This document shows positions 48,511-59,689 of a stretch of DNA of 64,000 nucleotides, piece after piece. The notes beneath the pieces were generated by a model that was not told where the DNA came from, made no database searches, and saw only the letters and a list, made by a program, of their open reading frames with translations. Each line of letters opens with the position of its first letter. Position 1 is the first letter of the stretch. The stretch comes from Toxonevra muliebris (Eukaryota; Arthropoda; Insecta; Diptera; Pallopteridae), in the NCBI GenBank assembly GCA_963691655.1, contig OY829326.1, positions 57,653,776 to 57,717,775 of the forward strand, read 5' to 3'. Made by a program: the position numbers and the translations under genes.

Positions 48511-48534
48511 CTGTAAGTGGAGAAAGAAAGACAA
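48511..48534 (-). other. Polypyrimidine tract and 3' splice site of the CELF exon
   Basis: The minus strand reads CTTTCTTTCTCCACTTACAG directly before the exon's ATG. This is a strong pyrimidine tract and a canonical CAG acceptor. Confidence 0.82.
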
Positions 48535-50110
48535 AATTACTTAATAATATTTGAATTTAATTTATTTATAAAATATTTAAATTAAATGGAATCAACATTT
48601 TTTTGTACAAAACATAACCACAAAATTCTTGATTTAAATTTCTCGTATGTGAAATAATTTCATCAAAACATCTGAATTCATTTATCTTCATTTTAGATGA
48701 ATGTAGTCAACAACACTTGAGAGCTTCATGCTTCATGATTACAGCTTAAATCCTAATGTATGTATAGAGATTTCTCTGTCTCTTTCTCTTTAGGGGGTTA
48801 TCTTATTTTTACATTCATACACATACACAGCTTGTGGTCAAGAATTGGCAGTGTATGTGTGTGTGTGTAAAAACAAATAAAAAATTGAAAGAAAATAGAT
48901 GAAAAATGTTTAGAAATAAAAACAAAAATGGAAAGCAATAAAATTGCATTTTGTTTTGCTTTCTCTTTTATTCTTTTTAATTTTCTTTTATATATGTGTA
49001 GCAAATGTTGTTGTTGTTGTTGCAGCAATCAACTGGAAAATCCTTAACAAATCACCGGAAAAATAAAAAAAAAACCAAATATGTAGGTAAATAAAATGGA
49101 TTGAATTGGAAGTATTCAGTGTAGTTGCAAATTTAACTCTCGCCTTTTAACTGAAAAACTTGAAATAAATAGGTATAAAATAAAGTGAGACAAATATATA
49201 ATGAAAATCATCAGATAAGTATAGTAACAACTGACAGAATATACATATGTACTAGTTTGCATTTGCAGTACATAACTTATTGATTCATTGAGATAATGGG
49301 CTTAAAAGGTGATTTACTTTTAAATAATTGATGGTGTGACTATGTTGAATGAATGAAAAATATATGTATGTATTATCTTTATGTGGCTTATATCTATATA
49401 CCAGAAAAATGCTTAAGTATGAATTTAAGATTTTGACTTGCAAATGCAAATATTTAAACAAATGTTTCAAATTAATTTTGAGGTTTTACATAGAAGACGT
49501 TTGTAATGTTATTGATGATGATAATGAAGTTGTAAATAAATGTCGTACTATTTCTACAAAATTTAATTAAATTAAGCGATTTTTGTTGTATATGTGTATG
49601 GTATGTATTCAAAAGCAATTTTCAGCAGTTTTTTTTTTATTTTTCCCATCAATGCACATTTGTTGTATTGCTTAGCCACATACCAGCGTAAACATGTATG
49701 CATATGCATACAATCCATTAGTAAAACCAAGTAATTAAAATCATGTTTTATTCCACACACTCACACACACATTTGCGCCCTAGTGTACCACTTACATTTA
49801 TGCCTTTCTAAATAGTAGTACCCCTAAAATGCTGCTATAAAAAAAAACTTTTACTACATATATTGTTTGTTGTGAATAACTCCAAGTAGGAAATAATATA
49901 AATTGGTGACTATTATAGTATGATAATAAATATATTAAAATAAGAGATAAATTTTCTTGGAATTTTCTGTTTTAATAAATTTAGCAATTCAGTATTGTAG
50001 ATGTTTACGAATAAATAGTCCAAGGCATCTTTATGACAAAATGAGGTTCATACAGCGATTGGATCTACAAACCAGAGACACTCCAAACAAATACTCCTAT
50101 AAAAAATCGT
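48535..50110. other. Intron upstream (minus sense) of the CELF exon, no gene
   Basis: AT-rich, with a GT run at 48855-48869, a TTG triplet run at 49007-49024 and a CA run near 49755-49772. No coding sequence recognised. Confidence 0.5.
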
Positions 50111-50124
50111 AGGTTTAAATGTTT

Positions 50125-50516
50125 TGACCCAACTTCAGACCAAAAACCAAACGAAGCCCTAAACTAAGACAGGGTAAAAAAATCGCATCAAAAATCATAC
50201 TAAAATTTAAACCTAAACTCATTTCAAATTTATCTTGGTTTTTAGAGCAAAATTTGTAACAAAACCAGACCAAAAATTAAGCCGAAATTCTCAACAAATC
50301 AGATTAAAATTAAAATGAAAAACAGACTAAAAATCGGTTCCAAATTCAGATCAAAATTCAGACAAAAAATAAATCAACAAGCAGATCAGAGCTCAAACCG
50401 AAATTCAGACAATAACCAGATCGAAATTTATATCACAAAAATGCAAAAACTAAGACTTTTCTCATTTTTAAGTGGGACTGTAGCCCTCACAGCCCCTGTC
50501 TGAATCTGCCACCAAG
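50125..50516. repeat. Degenerate 12-bp-period array (copy 3) with a transposon-like right edge
   Basis: Units such as attcagatcaaa, attcagacaaaa and accagaccaaaa show the same 12-nt repeat and orientation as copies 1 and 2. Just to the right, the minus strand reads CTTGGTGGCAGATTCAGACA then AGGGGCTGTGAGGGCTA (50516 leftwards). This resembles the right edge of copy 2, which reads GAGGTAGATCTTTCAGGGGG. The left edge was not identified. Confidence 0.65.
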
Positions 50517-51055
50517 GATTTATAGAATATAAAAATTTCGTAGTCATGAAATTGAAAGATAGATTCCCAGGTTTTGCGCTCTTTGGGAGGGCTAGAGTAA
50601 ATAGCAAATGCGATTGGAAAGTAGCATCTTCTAGGAAATTTTATTGAATGCAAAAGGAATACCTTTCAGATAGATGAATTTCGTAAAATTTTATTGCAAA
50701 GATCTGTGGAAAAAACAAGCTTTGAAACAATTTCTAATGAGCTCTAAATTTTTGGACTTCGTGCATTGTTCTTATTAAACCTAGACCATCTGTCATCATA
50801 TCTATGCAATCACAATATGATTGTTTGCATAATCTGCCGTAGTTATTTCTTTGTTCTGACTTAAATATTTTAGAAAAAATACACTTTACTTAGTCACTAT
50901 CTTTGGCTTTGCTAGCAAAACACAAAGTCACAGATTGCTCTCCGATGGCTTAAATCACTGTTAAGGATTGTCTGCTATCAGTTACTAGAAAGTGTTGTTG
51001 CTATTGTTGTTTTTGTAGCAATTATGCATAGTTCGTTTGCATGCGATCATTGCTT
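50517..51055. other. Non-coding spacer
   Basis: No gene or clear repeat recognised between the 12-bp array and the LINE remnant. A short TTGTTG patch lies near 50993-51015. Confidence 0.45.
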
Positions 51056-51059
51056 TTAG

Positions 51060-52335
51060 TGTACGTAGGTTGTTAAGTCGTAGATAGTTCGGGGTCTAGG
51101 CCCAGGAATCGGGCTACGTTGATTGGATTGGTCCACAGTGAAAACGGAGTGAGAGTTGTTGGGTGGGTGGGCAGTTGAAGATGTGCACAGTGTAGTGTGG
51201 AGTCTGACCGCAGCCCGAGCATTCATTTTGTACATCCTCGTCGATCCTGGAGAGGTTAGAATTCAGAAATAGGCTCCACTAGGACCGCAATTGTGCCAGC
51301 GTGCATCTTTTTGGTGGCCTGCCATTTAGCACGATGTTTGGTGTGCCTTTACTGATCGCATCGTTTGCCACCGATGCATCGGTGTGAAGTTGATTGAGTG
51401 CTGTTTTGTAAGTTTTGTGGTTGAGTGGACCTAAGTCTATATTGCGCTTGATCTTATTTTCCGCGGCTGTGTTGTTTGGGTTGAGATCGCGTTGTTTGGA
51501 TGGTCTGCTAGATAACAAACCAAATGTAACTGCTCTGAGAGAAGGTAATTGTGTTCTCGTACTTTCAGCATCTGCACTTCCTCGCGAATGTGATCTTCGT
51601 GAGCTATTATGTGACAGCCGGTGATTATCCGTAGGGCCGCTTTTTGGCATGTTTGAAAGCCGGTCCACTGCGTGTCGCTGATCAAAAGTGTCCACATTGG
51701 TACCGCATAATTCGCCATGGATAGCCCTATTGCCCTAAAGGTGGTATGCAGAGTTTCATTTTCCTTTCCTTCTGTGCTGTCAGCTAAAGTTTTTGCAACA
51801 CTGTTTCTGTCTCTCAGCTTGTTCTGAACGTTCATTGATTTTGCTGAGAAAGTCAGGAGGCTGTTGAAAGTGAACCCTAGAATTCTAGGGAGACTGGCGG
51901 TTGGGGTTTGTTTTCCTTGGATAACAATGTTGAGCTCCTTTTTCACTTCTTTAGTCTACGAAGTAAAGAGGGTAGCCGTGGGCTTTTCTGCAGAGATTTG
52001 AAGGTTACGTTGGCTGAAGAAACTAGTAACTTCATAGCCGAAGGCACATGTCGTTGCCTGTTGTCAATATCGTGCAGTAGTCAGCGTAGAAGATGAGCAT
52101 AACTCCAGTGGGGGATTGCGGCATTCTCGAGACGTAGTGGTTGAAGAGTAGTGGCGACAGAACTCCGCCTTGCAGGAAACTTTCTTTCGCTCGACGATAT
52201 TTTAAGTATGCATTCCCAAATTCGACATACGATTGTTGTCCAGATATATAGTTTGACAGCCATTTTTTCATGAAGTTCAGTAACGTCGAAGCATATATGT
52301 CCTGTAAGAGCGTTGGTTACTAGGAAATACATTCG
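51060..52335 (-). pseudogene. Jockey-like LINE: C-terminal half of the reverse transcriptase ORF
   Basis: The minus strand from about 52270 reads MKKWLSNYISGQQSYVEF, GGVLSPLLFNHYVS and FYADYCTILTTGNDM, the RT palm and fingers order of Jockey-clade elements. The catalytic YADD box reads YADY at 52078-52089. After frame changes, the thumb/C-terminal part follows (LGFTFNSLLTFSAK; MANYAVPMWT; TYKTALNQLHTDASV; GTPNIVLNGRPP), then NECSGCGQTPHYTVHIFNCP near 51220, the zinc-knuckle-like motif of this clade, and a shifted VARFLGLDPE near 51095. N-terminal endonuclease and ORF1 are missing. Frameshifts, stops and the lost catalytic Asp make it inactive. Confidence 0.85.
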
Positions 52336-53612
52336 ACTGCTGACTAATGTCTATGTACAAACTCAATAAGAGAGCACAAAGGTGCTCCTTAGGTTGGAAA
52401 ACTCAATGGTTCAACTCCACTATGCACTAATACAGGTGTATTTCCGCCTTTGTCCAGGGTCTATTCATAGTCATTCACACATTTACAGGTATGACAAATT
52501 CTCGTAGAGAGGTCAGTTTCTGCAAAACATTGTATTCTTTTAGGTATTCATCTACAACTTTTCTACATTTTAAATGAATTTCCTACTAGCCCTGAAATAA
52601 CTAAAAACTGAATACTGCCAAGCCGAAAAATAAACCCAACTAAACTAAGCTAAGTGAACTATGTAGATACTTCGTAGCTGGCAAAGCAAGTAGTAACAAT
52701 GCAACTCTCTCTTGTTTGTAATTCAATTATGTTAATGATTGGACAACATTTGCCTGTATTTACATTAATGAATAATGAATAAGCAAGTTTTGTTGTTGTT
52801 AAATGTAAATACATGTGTGTATGTGTGTGTGTGTGTGTGCACCTCAATAAAATAGCGCTTTAGCTTACTTGCCTGCTGTGCTTCAAAACAAAACAAAAAA
52901 ACCAAAAAAAGCAAAAAATAAATAAATAACACCACCAACGCCTAAATGTATGCAATAGTACAGCGCAGCGAGTACAAAAATTCATTCACTAACCAACCAA
53001 AAACTAAAAAAAAGGATGAAACAAAAAAATAATTTCGTACATATAAATTAACTTTGAACAAATTAAGCGAACTCTATTGCGAGCGCGTTTCACTCTACCT
53101 CACCACAAACACTCACACACATGCATACTCAAATACATATGTATGAAAATACAAAATGCATTCATTGTAAAATTGACTATTTGCATACATACACACACAC
53201 AAAAAAAACCCTAATGTGTATGTGCGTGTTTTGGTGGGACGCGTGTTCGAAACAAAAATGAAAAAAAACGAGAATTTCTGATTAAATTTTAATTGAAAAT
53301 GCAAAATGTTTTTTTTTTCTGTTTTGTTTTTGTTTTGTATGTTGGCATGCTCGCCGCTCGACTTTTCTACGCGGCTGTTTTACGCTACACAGCAAAGCAA
53401 TTAAATGCATTTAAATATGCGTTGTTGGCAACACCATTTATGCACATACATACACATGCATAGATTTAAACATATATGGCGGGAAATGCAGCATCCTTCC
53501 GCTTTAAGCCTTAGTGCCTCGCTGCATCTCTCTTTTCACTCATCACTTGCACCCACCCGACATTTCTCATCAACTGCAATACTGATGTAAATAAATGAGC
53601 TTTACTCAAAGC
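52336..53612. other. Intron-like DNA, no gene
   Basis: It contains a GT microsatellite at about 52812-52840 and A-runs near 52885-52925 and 53005-53030. Low-complexity frames only. Nothing 5' of the LINE remnant could be assigned to the same element with confidence. Confidence 0.45.
52812..52840. repeat. (GT)n microsatellite
   Basis: About 14 GT units with one TATG interruption on the left. Confidence 0.88.
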
Positions 53613-53667
53613 TCAGCTGGATAAATTAAGTGGTCGATGAACTGAATCCTTGTTGAGTTTTTCTACT

Positions 53668-53822
53668 GCAACAACATGTTGTTTGAAATGTTGTTGTTGT
53701 TGTTGATGATGTTGCTGTTGTTCATTCTCGTGTTGCTGATGTTGTTGTGTATTCATAGTGTTGTTTCTATTATTATTATTATTATTGGTATTGTTGTTGT
53801 TGCTGTTGTTGTTTTTGCTGAT
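53668..53822. repeat. Trinucleotide tract (TTG/ATT/GAT; CAA on the minus strand)
   Basis: A compound triplet repeat of TTG, TTGATG and ATT units. On the minus strand it keeps an open frame (53613-53990) coding Asn- and Gln/His-rich segments. The frame ends in a plain stop with no donor site at its end, so I treat it as repeat sequence. Bruno proteins of flies do contain Gln-rich regions, so an alternative exon cannot be wholly excluded. Confidence 0.75.
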
Positions 53823-56115
53823 GACGATGATGCCGCAAAATTTAAACCAATGTTTAACCAAATATGTGCATTTAGTATCTTTCCCTCTCTCTATTTCTCT
53901 TTTTCTCTCTTTCTCTTTCTCTACCTTCTCGCAGAATTGCTTTGATTCTTGGCATGGGTACAAATGAGTGGGCGAAATGAATAGGAGCAAGTGTTATAGC
54001 GTAAGCGAAGAGGAAACAAGTGTGGTTCAGGGTGGTGGCCACGCTGACTGATAGGCATGGAGGTGGCATACTATTACTCCCTCTCACGTTCACTGCTTGT
54101 GTTTGATAAATGATTGATGTTGGCAAATGGTTTTGGTGTAATAAATTGGAAAATTTTGTTATGTTGTGTGTTGCACTTAAATGCTTGATTACATTTTGTT
54201 TAAAAGCTTTTTGTGTTCTTTCATCGCTTTTTTTTTTTGTTTTATTTTTTTTTATTATTATTTTTTAAGGGGACAAATAAACCTTTTCGCCTGCTCAACT
54301 TTATTCATTCGATTATATGTTTGATAGGCAAGTGAAATGGAGAAGAGAAGAGTGATAAAAGTGAAGCGTCAAATTTAGCTGCAAAAATATTTTAGTTTTG
54401 AAAATTGTTTTTAATGCTTGTTAAACAATATTCCAAAAATTTATAAAATTTTGTTTAACGCTTACCTAAATACCTGTATGGACATAAGTATGCATGTATT
54501 TTAAAATGATTCTGAAATTTTATATAAAATATTTTTATTCCCACTATGTGTATAATTTTCATTTGAAAATTTAAGTAAAGCTCGCATATTTTTAAATACA
54601 TACTTTTTTATACATAAATACAATAAAAACTATAAATATTTTTACTAGCGCTTACCTAGCAACCACTTTAAAATGAATGTAAGTATTTCAGTTGTAAAAT
54701 ATAATGCTGCATATTTTAAGGCACTTTTACAATTATTCTAAAAATATTTAAATGCCTGATTTTTTCTACTTCATTTTATATATAAACTATAAAAATAAAA
54801 TCCTGCATCGTTTTTAATTGCTGCTTGAAATTCTTTATAGTCCCGAGTATTTTATGACATAAAAAATGCACAATTTGTGTTGTGATTTCTCAGTAAAAAA
54901 AAATAAATTCCATTTGAATACTGAGCACAAATATTAAATGTAGGCACATATGTAAAGCATAATTTTAGGCTGTTAACGCTAATGATGTATTATTAAGCAT
55001 TTCGAAGAATATCAAATAGTCGGAGATTAAATAATTCTGAAAATTTAACTACGACAAGTTTTACATAATCTTAAAACACATTTCTTGAAATTATGAAATT
55101 CTTATTAATCTCGGTATAAAAACTACATTAATGAAATGAATGCTTATTAATAATGAAGGCTAATTTGCTTTAATTTTGAAACTATAAATATTAAGTACAG
55201 ATTCTGGAAATGAACAGTTATTCCTTCAGAGTTCTATGATATTTGTTAAGAATATAGGAATTTTTGTATCTCAAAATCCTTGTATCTCCAAATTCTTGAT
55301 TATCTCTATTATTTAGTTTAATTTTGGCTTAATTAATTTTCTAGTATGCAACAGAATGCTATAGTAGTAAACTTCATTGGAAGTGCAAAATTCAACCAAA
55401 TTATTTGGGCCTTTATTACCACAGATTAAACGTCTATAAAGTTTGTGTTGGCTATTTAACGACATATCGATTTTAAGAACATTCTTGCCAGGAATTCGAT
55501 GAAAATGTAACGTTATTTTTAGAGCCTTTTTTTTTTATCTTTCACTTCAAAGTTTCTGCAATTCAAGTCAGCTAATTCCCGAAAAAAAAATGTTCTCAGC
55601 TAACATTAACATTTCAAATATAGTTCATGATTTGCAACTTGTGACCCGCACGGTTGCATATTCTGCCGTATTAGCATTGTGCTAGTATTATATATTGAGC
55701 AAAATTTAACTTAAACAACATAAATTGAAAAACATTTCAAAATCTTCCAAAAATCAGTAGGTTATGCTGAACTCGTTAATAGGTATAGCTCAAGTTTAAT
55801 TGGAAGCTCTAGATTTCATAATTTACAATTAAATTTAGTGGATCCCGAAACAGCAAAACCTGATGATTCGCGTTCAAAATTAATTTTAACACACCGAAGC
55901 ATTTTAGGTACAATTTGGAATTTTTACACATGAGAAAAAATCGGAACTTATGTGTTTTTACAGCCATACCTAAATTGGAGCGTCAGTCAAAATTTTCACC
56001 GTAAGAAAACTTCAAGTACAAGAGTTTCTGGTTTAGTTTTACATACATATGTATATACTTCAGGGATACCGTGAGTTATATTCATATTGCATACTTATAT
56101 TCCTTTTTTAAAAAG
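53823..56115. other. AT-rich intron-like DNA, no gene
   Basis: It holds a pyrimidine tract at 53880-53930 and T-runs at 54231-54260; the rest is unremarkable. Around 54470, 54650 and 54735 'cttacctaa/aatgcctg' phrases recur near 'aaatatttttA', possibly another faint repeat field. No coding region. Confidence 0.45.
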
Positions 56116-56121
56116 GTGATG

Positions 56122-56998
56122 TGCCTAATTTATTTTAATTATTTTGTGAAGGGTTTCTGACCCGATTTCATCCCAAGATTGACGAATCGCGTTTTTGAGT
56201 TCGATCACGCTGTTGTACTGTTTCCGCCTTGAGTACTTTTTGCCAGCAAGTATGCCTTTTCCGTTTTCAATAGGTTTACAAAAACCACTCTTTGAATTGC
56301 CTTGAAACATGCATGAATGCATTATCTTGCTGGAAAATGAACTCTCTCTCAGGTTCATTTTCATAATAAGACACCAACATATATTCAAACAATTCTTTGT
56401 AGGTTTCGGAGTTCATTTTTGTTGTGATAAAGCAAATTTATGTCGCCCCAAAGGACGAAAAAGCTCCTCAAACCATTACAGTTCCTCCACCAAAATAGCA
56501 TTTTGAACGTACTATGCAGTGTTGGTTCGAAACATGCTAATAACAACTGTAAAAGTCCGGCCCTTCTAGATTAAACTTTTTCATCCGGAAAACTTACATT
56601 TCGCTGTTCTTCACTATAGAACATGTAACTGCGCGCAAACTCCAATCGCTTGGTCTTATGAGAATTGGTCAAGCGTGGTTTTTTCTTTAGTTTTGTCGAG
56701 TTTTTGCGCTTAAAACTTATGCGACATATCGGGGAGTGACGGAAAGATCTAATCTGTCCTTGATTAATCGAGCAGATAACCGATTTTGGTTTCCTTCGAA
56801 ACGAATTTTAGTTTTAGGTTCGTGTTTCCTCTAAGTTGGGACTTTAGCGCCATATTTTTGCCTTTTTTCAAAAAATTTTCTATTACTTCCTCACTCCTGC
56901 CGATTCTGATCGCAATTAGCCTGTTGGAATAATTCTCATCTCTCAAAATTCTGATTATTTGGTGTTCGGAATCAGTCAGTTTTTGCACGCTTACACAT
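56122..56998 (-). pseudogene. Tc1-like transposase pseudogene
   Basis: The minus strand begins near 56988 with a Tc1 helix-turn-helix (ILRDENYSNRLIAIRIGRSE and then VIENFLKKG). Next come a recognisable LEFARSYMFYSEEQRE stretch, FRMKKFNLEGPDF (around the first catalytic Asp position, altered), GGGTVMV followed by a stop then GAFSSFG, FQQDNAFMH with the second catalytic Asp, and PIENGKGILAGK leading to YNSVIELKNAIRQSWDEIGS. The WPA.SPDLN segment before PIEN is missing, consistent with a small internal deletion, and there are several frameshifts and stops. No terminal inverted repeats were found. Length is close to a full Tc1 gene. Confidence 0.83.
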
Positions 56999-56999
56999 G

Positions 57000-57545
57000 G
57001 CTATAACATCAATGAGCTTAACGTATTTGAATTATGTTGAAAAATATATATCATACCTCTTTTAGGTACAATCGGTAATCGAAAAGGTAAAATTTTTACA
57101 TAATTTAGGCCTTTTAAAAAAAATTTAAATATTAGAACTGTCCTGTAGTGCAATCTAGTACTAAATGGTACTAATTTACTATTGTGAATGTGGATACCAG
57201 CAAATAAGAAGAGGAAGAGTGACAGTAGGAAAGTAAACAAAGAGAAGGAAGAAATGTGGCATGCAGTTGCGTCTTTATGTTGCGCCTATTGTATTTGAAT
57301 GTCAGTTTCATAAAATTGTATTATTCATGGTTCCTTCGATTATTTCTTACTAGAATAATTTGAAAGTTTACAAACGAAAAAAAAAAACGAGAGCGCGGAA
57401 AAGTATTTTTGTAACATTGAATGTTTATTTGACGTTTTTAATTTAAAAATTCTGCAAAGAGTTTCCTAAACGAGGAACTTAAGTGTTCCTCAAAATGTGT
57501 AAATAAAAATTCACCGTCTTGGAAAGGAACACTTTTCTATGTAGA
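57000..57545. other. Non-coding DNA between two transposon remnants
   Basis: A phrase 'ttttaggtacaat' at 57060 also occurs at 55905, on the far side of the Tc1 gene, in the same orientation. Otherwise A/T-rich with no gene. Confidence 0.4.
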
Positions 57546-57559
57546 TTAGACTTCAAATT

Positions 57560-57965
57560 CATTAATTTTTAGATTTGCCTAGCATAGATGGATCAGGGTT
57601 GAACAAATATTTTTTACCAAAAAATGTTTTCAGAATAATCATCCAGGGGCAAGCAGCACATTTGCATACAAAATGCCCTGTATTTTCATTATCTTCTGGA
57701 CATATATAACAATAACTCGATTATTTGACTCCAATTTTTGCTCGGTAAATCGTTAACTGTAACCAAGTTTGTAACAAGCTCTACAGTTGATTTCAAGTCA
57801 CATCTTTATCATATCTATCTTGTTATTGAGAGTCAGTAAACACGTTAAACTACTGACTTAGTATTATATAAATGACTCAACTTCAATTCCATTTTATGTT
57901 TAATGAAATGAGGTATGAAACCAATTGAATTGCTGTTATTTTTCTAGTCAATATGTTCTAAAATC
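57560..57965 (-). pseudogene. Cys-rich coding-like tract, family unassigned
   Basis: Minus-strand frames carry an ordered but broken protein-like text: ENKNSVALVVALDPHNKEIL (about 58010-57950), LVTVNDLPSKNWSQIIE (about 57775-57725), then, after a frame change, CYICPEDNENTGHFVCKCAA with CP following (57710-57645), ending FNPDPSMLG before a stop near 57580. The C..C...C.C..C pattern near a protein end recalls the Cys-rich tail of piggyBac-type transposases, or the zinc-knuckle end of LINE ORF2. I cannot choose between these. It is certainly not intact. Confidence 0.35.
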
Positions 57966-58278
57966 TCTTTATTATGGGGATCAAGTGCCACTACCAGAGC
58001 AACTGAATTTTTATTCTCAACCCTAGCAGGCTTTTTACTATCTTCAAATGCTTGATTCTCTAGTTTCTATTGATAAATAATTATGTGGTAACCACAATGC
58101 CATGTTTTTCAGTTTGAAAAACCAAGATGTAACTACCTAATTTAATATTTCTTTGATACAGTAAGTTTTTTATGGACAACCAAGTTGGTGTTAGTATCAA
58201 TTCTGGAATCAACAGTGTTGAACACTCGTTTGCAAAAGGTAGCATTGTTTTTTCCAGATATTTGCAGCTACTGTGTCC

Positions 58279-59672
58279 TTAAGGGGGAAGGCCACTGTGA
58301 CTGCTGGAAAAATGAGTGATTTTCGGGAATTTTTTGATCTGTCAAATAAAGGAATATAGGGATCGTTCATTGTATTAAATGCACTTCCAACAATATTTCC
58401 ATAAATTTTCCTTAAAAAAAATATTGAATAGTTTTAAAGATATGGGTGTTGCCGTGGAGCCCGAAAAAAATTTCCCCTCCATGGTCGCGTCGATTTTTCG
58501 AGAACGGATTTTCTGAAAAAAAAAAACAAATTTTTAGTTTTTAATAATCTATATGAGTATAATTCTCGTCGTATGTAGCTGCTTTTTTTTTTTAGTTTTC
58601 ACAAAATGGCGACTAATTGAAAATTTTTTCATGTTTTCACCCTTTTTGTTTTTTTTTTTAAAAGAGCTCAGAAAATAGTCAAAATCAAAAATTTGAAAAT
58701 CGGCTACGCTTAACGACAGCCACTGCAAAGACGAAAAAACGAATAATAGAATTGAAAATCGGTTAATATTTGATCCCCTCGGTTAATATTTGAGATTATG
58801 CTTCACAACGTAAACTTGCACTAGCGTTTAACAATGCGATTCGATATGCCTATGGGCTACAACGTTTTGACCATATATCTTATAGAGCTACTTGCATTCT
58901 TGGAGTTGAATTAACTGACTATTTGGACATTTGTAATTTAATTTTTCTGCACCGGATCATTCACTCCAAAACTCCAACATATTTGTATAATAAATTACAA
59001 TTCTTCCACTCCACTAGGTCGCCTCAACTGATTATTCCTAGGTTTAACCATCTTAATTCTGGCCGAATCTTTTTCATTAACGCCATTAGACTATGGAACT
59101 CACTTCCAAACCACCTTCAACGAATGGCTAATACAAGTAGCTTCAAGAATGCAGTCTTCGAACATTACTCCAAAACATTTTAACTCTTTAATTTTACATT
59201 TCTCACCTATACTTTTCTCTCTCTCACTCACTCCTTTTTATTTCTAACTAACTTTCTGTCTTCTATCCTAATTTTCAATAATTAATTTATAATTTTAGTT
59301 TATAAGTATTATGTGTAGCATATAAGTTTAACTGTACTGTTTCCTTTTTTTATATTTTGATAATCCTTGATGTACTTTAAAAGAACTAATTCTTATTGTA
59401 CTACCGATTATAAATAAATAATAATAATAATAATAATAATATTAACCGATTTCATCGATATTATCGACGCGGCCAGTTCGAAAAAAGTTGTTTCGAGAAA
59501 AACCCGTTTAAAGTTTTCAGTCCATTAAGTTTTCAGTTTACTTACTATCACTAAAATGGCTGTAACTCAGGCAATTTTTGGAATTTTGACTTGTACACAT
59601 ATTTTTGAATATATAAACTTTAGTTTAAGATAAAATTTTTTTTTTACCCGTCACAGTGGCTTTCCCCCTTAA
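58279..59672. mobile_element. TTAA-flanked DNA transposon (non-autonomous) with 19-bp terminal inverted repeats
   Basis: TTAA at 58279-58282 is followed by GGGGGAAGGCCACTGTGAC. The right end carries the inverted copy with one mismatch (18 of 19) and TTAA at 59669-59672. The interior is AT-rich and non-coding apart from an inserted LINE 3' end. Without that insertion the element would be about 740 bp, a typical size for a MITE. TTAA targets are used by piggyBac and some other superfamilies; the G-run terminus does not allow a firm assignment. AATCGGTTAATATT (58757-58770) and its reverse complement (59438-59451) flank the insertion. Confidence 0.85.
58794..59440 (+). pseudogene. 5'-truncated LINE 3' end with (TAA)n tail, nested in the TTAA element
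   Basis: An open frame from 58794 to the stop at 59183 reads YASQRKLALAFNNAIRYAYG, then ILGVELTDYLDICNLIFLHR, SKTPTYLYNKLQFF, FFINAIRLWNSLPNHLQ. This is the usual C-terminus of the RT protein of several LINE clades (K.P.YL...L.F..S.R...L..P........F...AI.LWNSLP). An AT-rich 3' UTR of about 230 bases ends in an ATA/TAA run (about 59411-59440). Nearly all of the element is missing, including the RT catalytic core. It retains an intact local frame, so it is younger than most remnants here. The clade is not assigned. Confidence 0.78.
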
Positions 59673-59689
59673 CCACAAGAAGGCTTAAT

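Noticed and set aside
55900..57075. Repeated phrase 'ttttaggtacaat' on both sides of the Tc1 gene.
   Set aside because: It is a direct, not inverted, repeat of only 13 bases and does not sit at plausible element ends; not accepted as terminal repeats.
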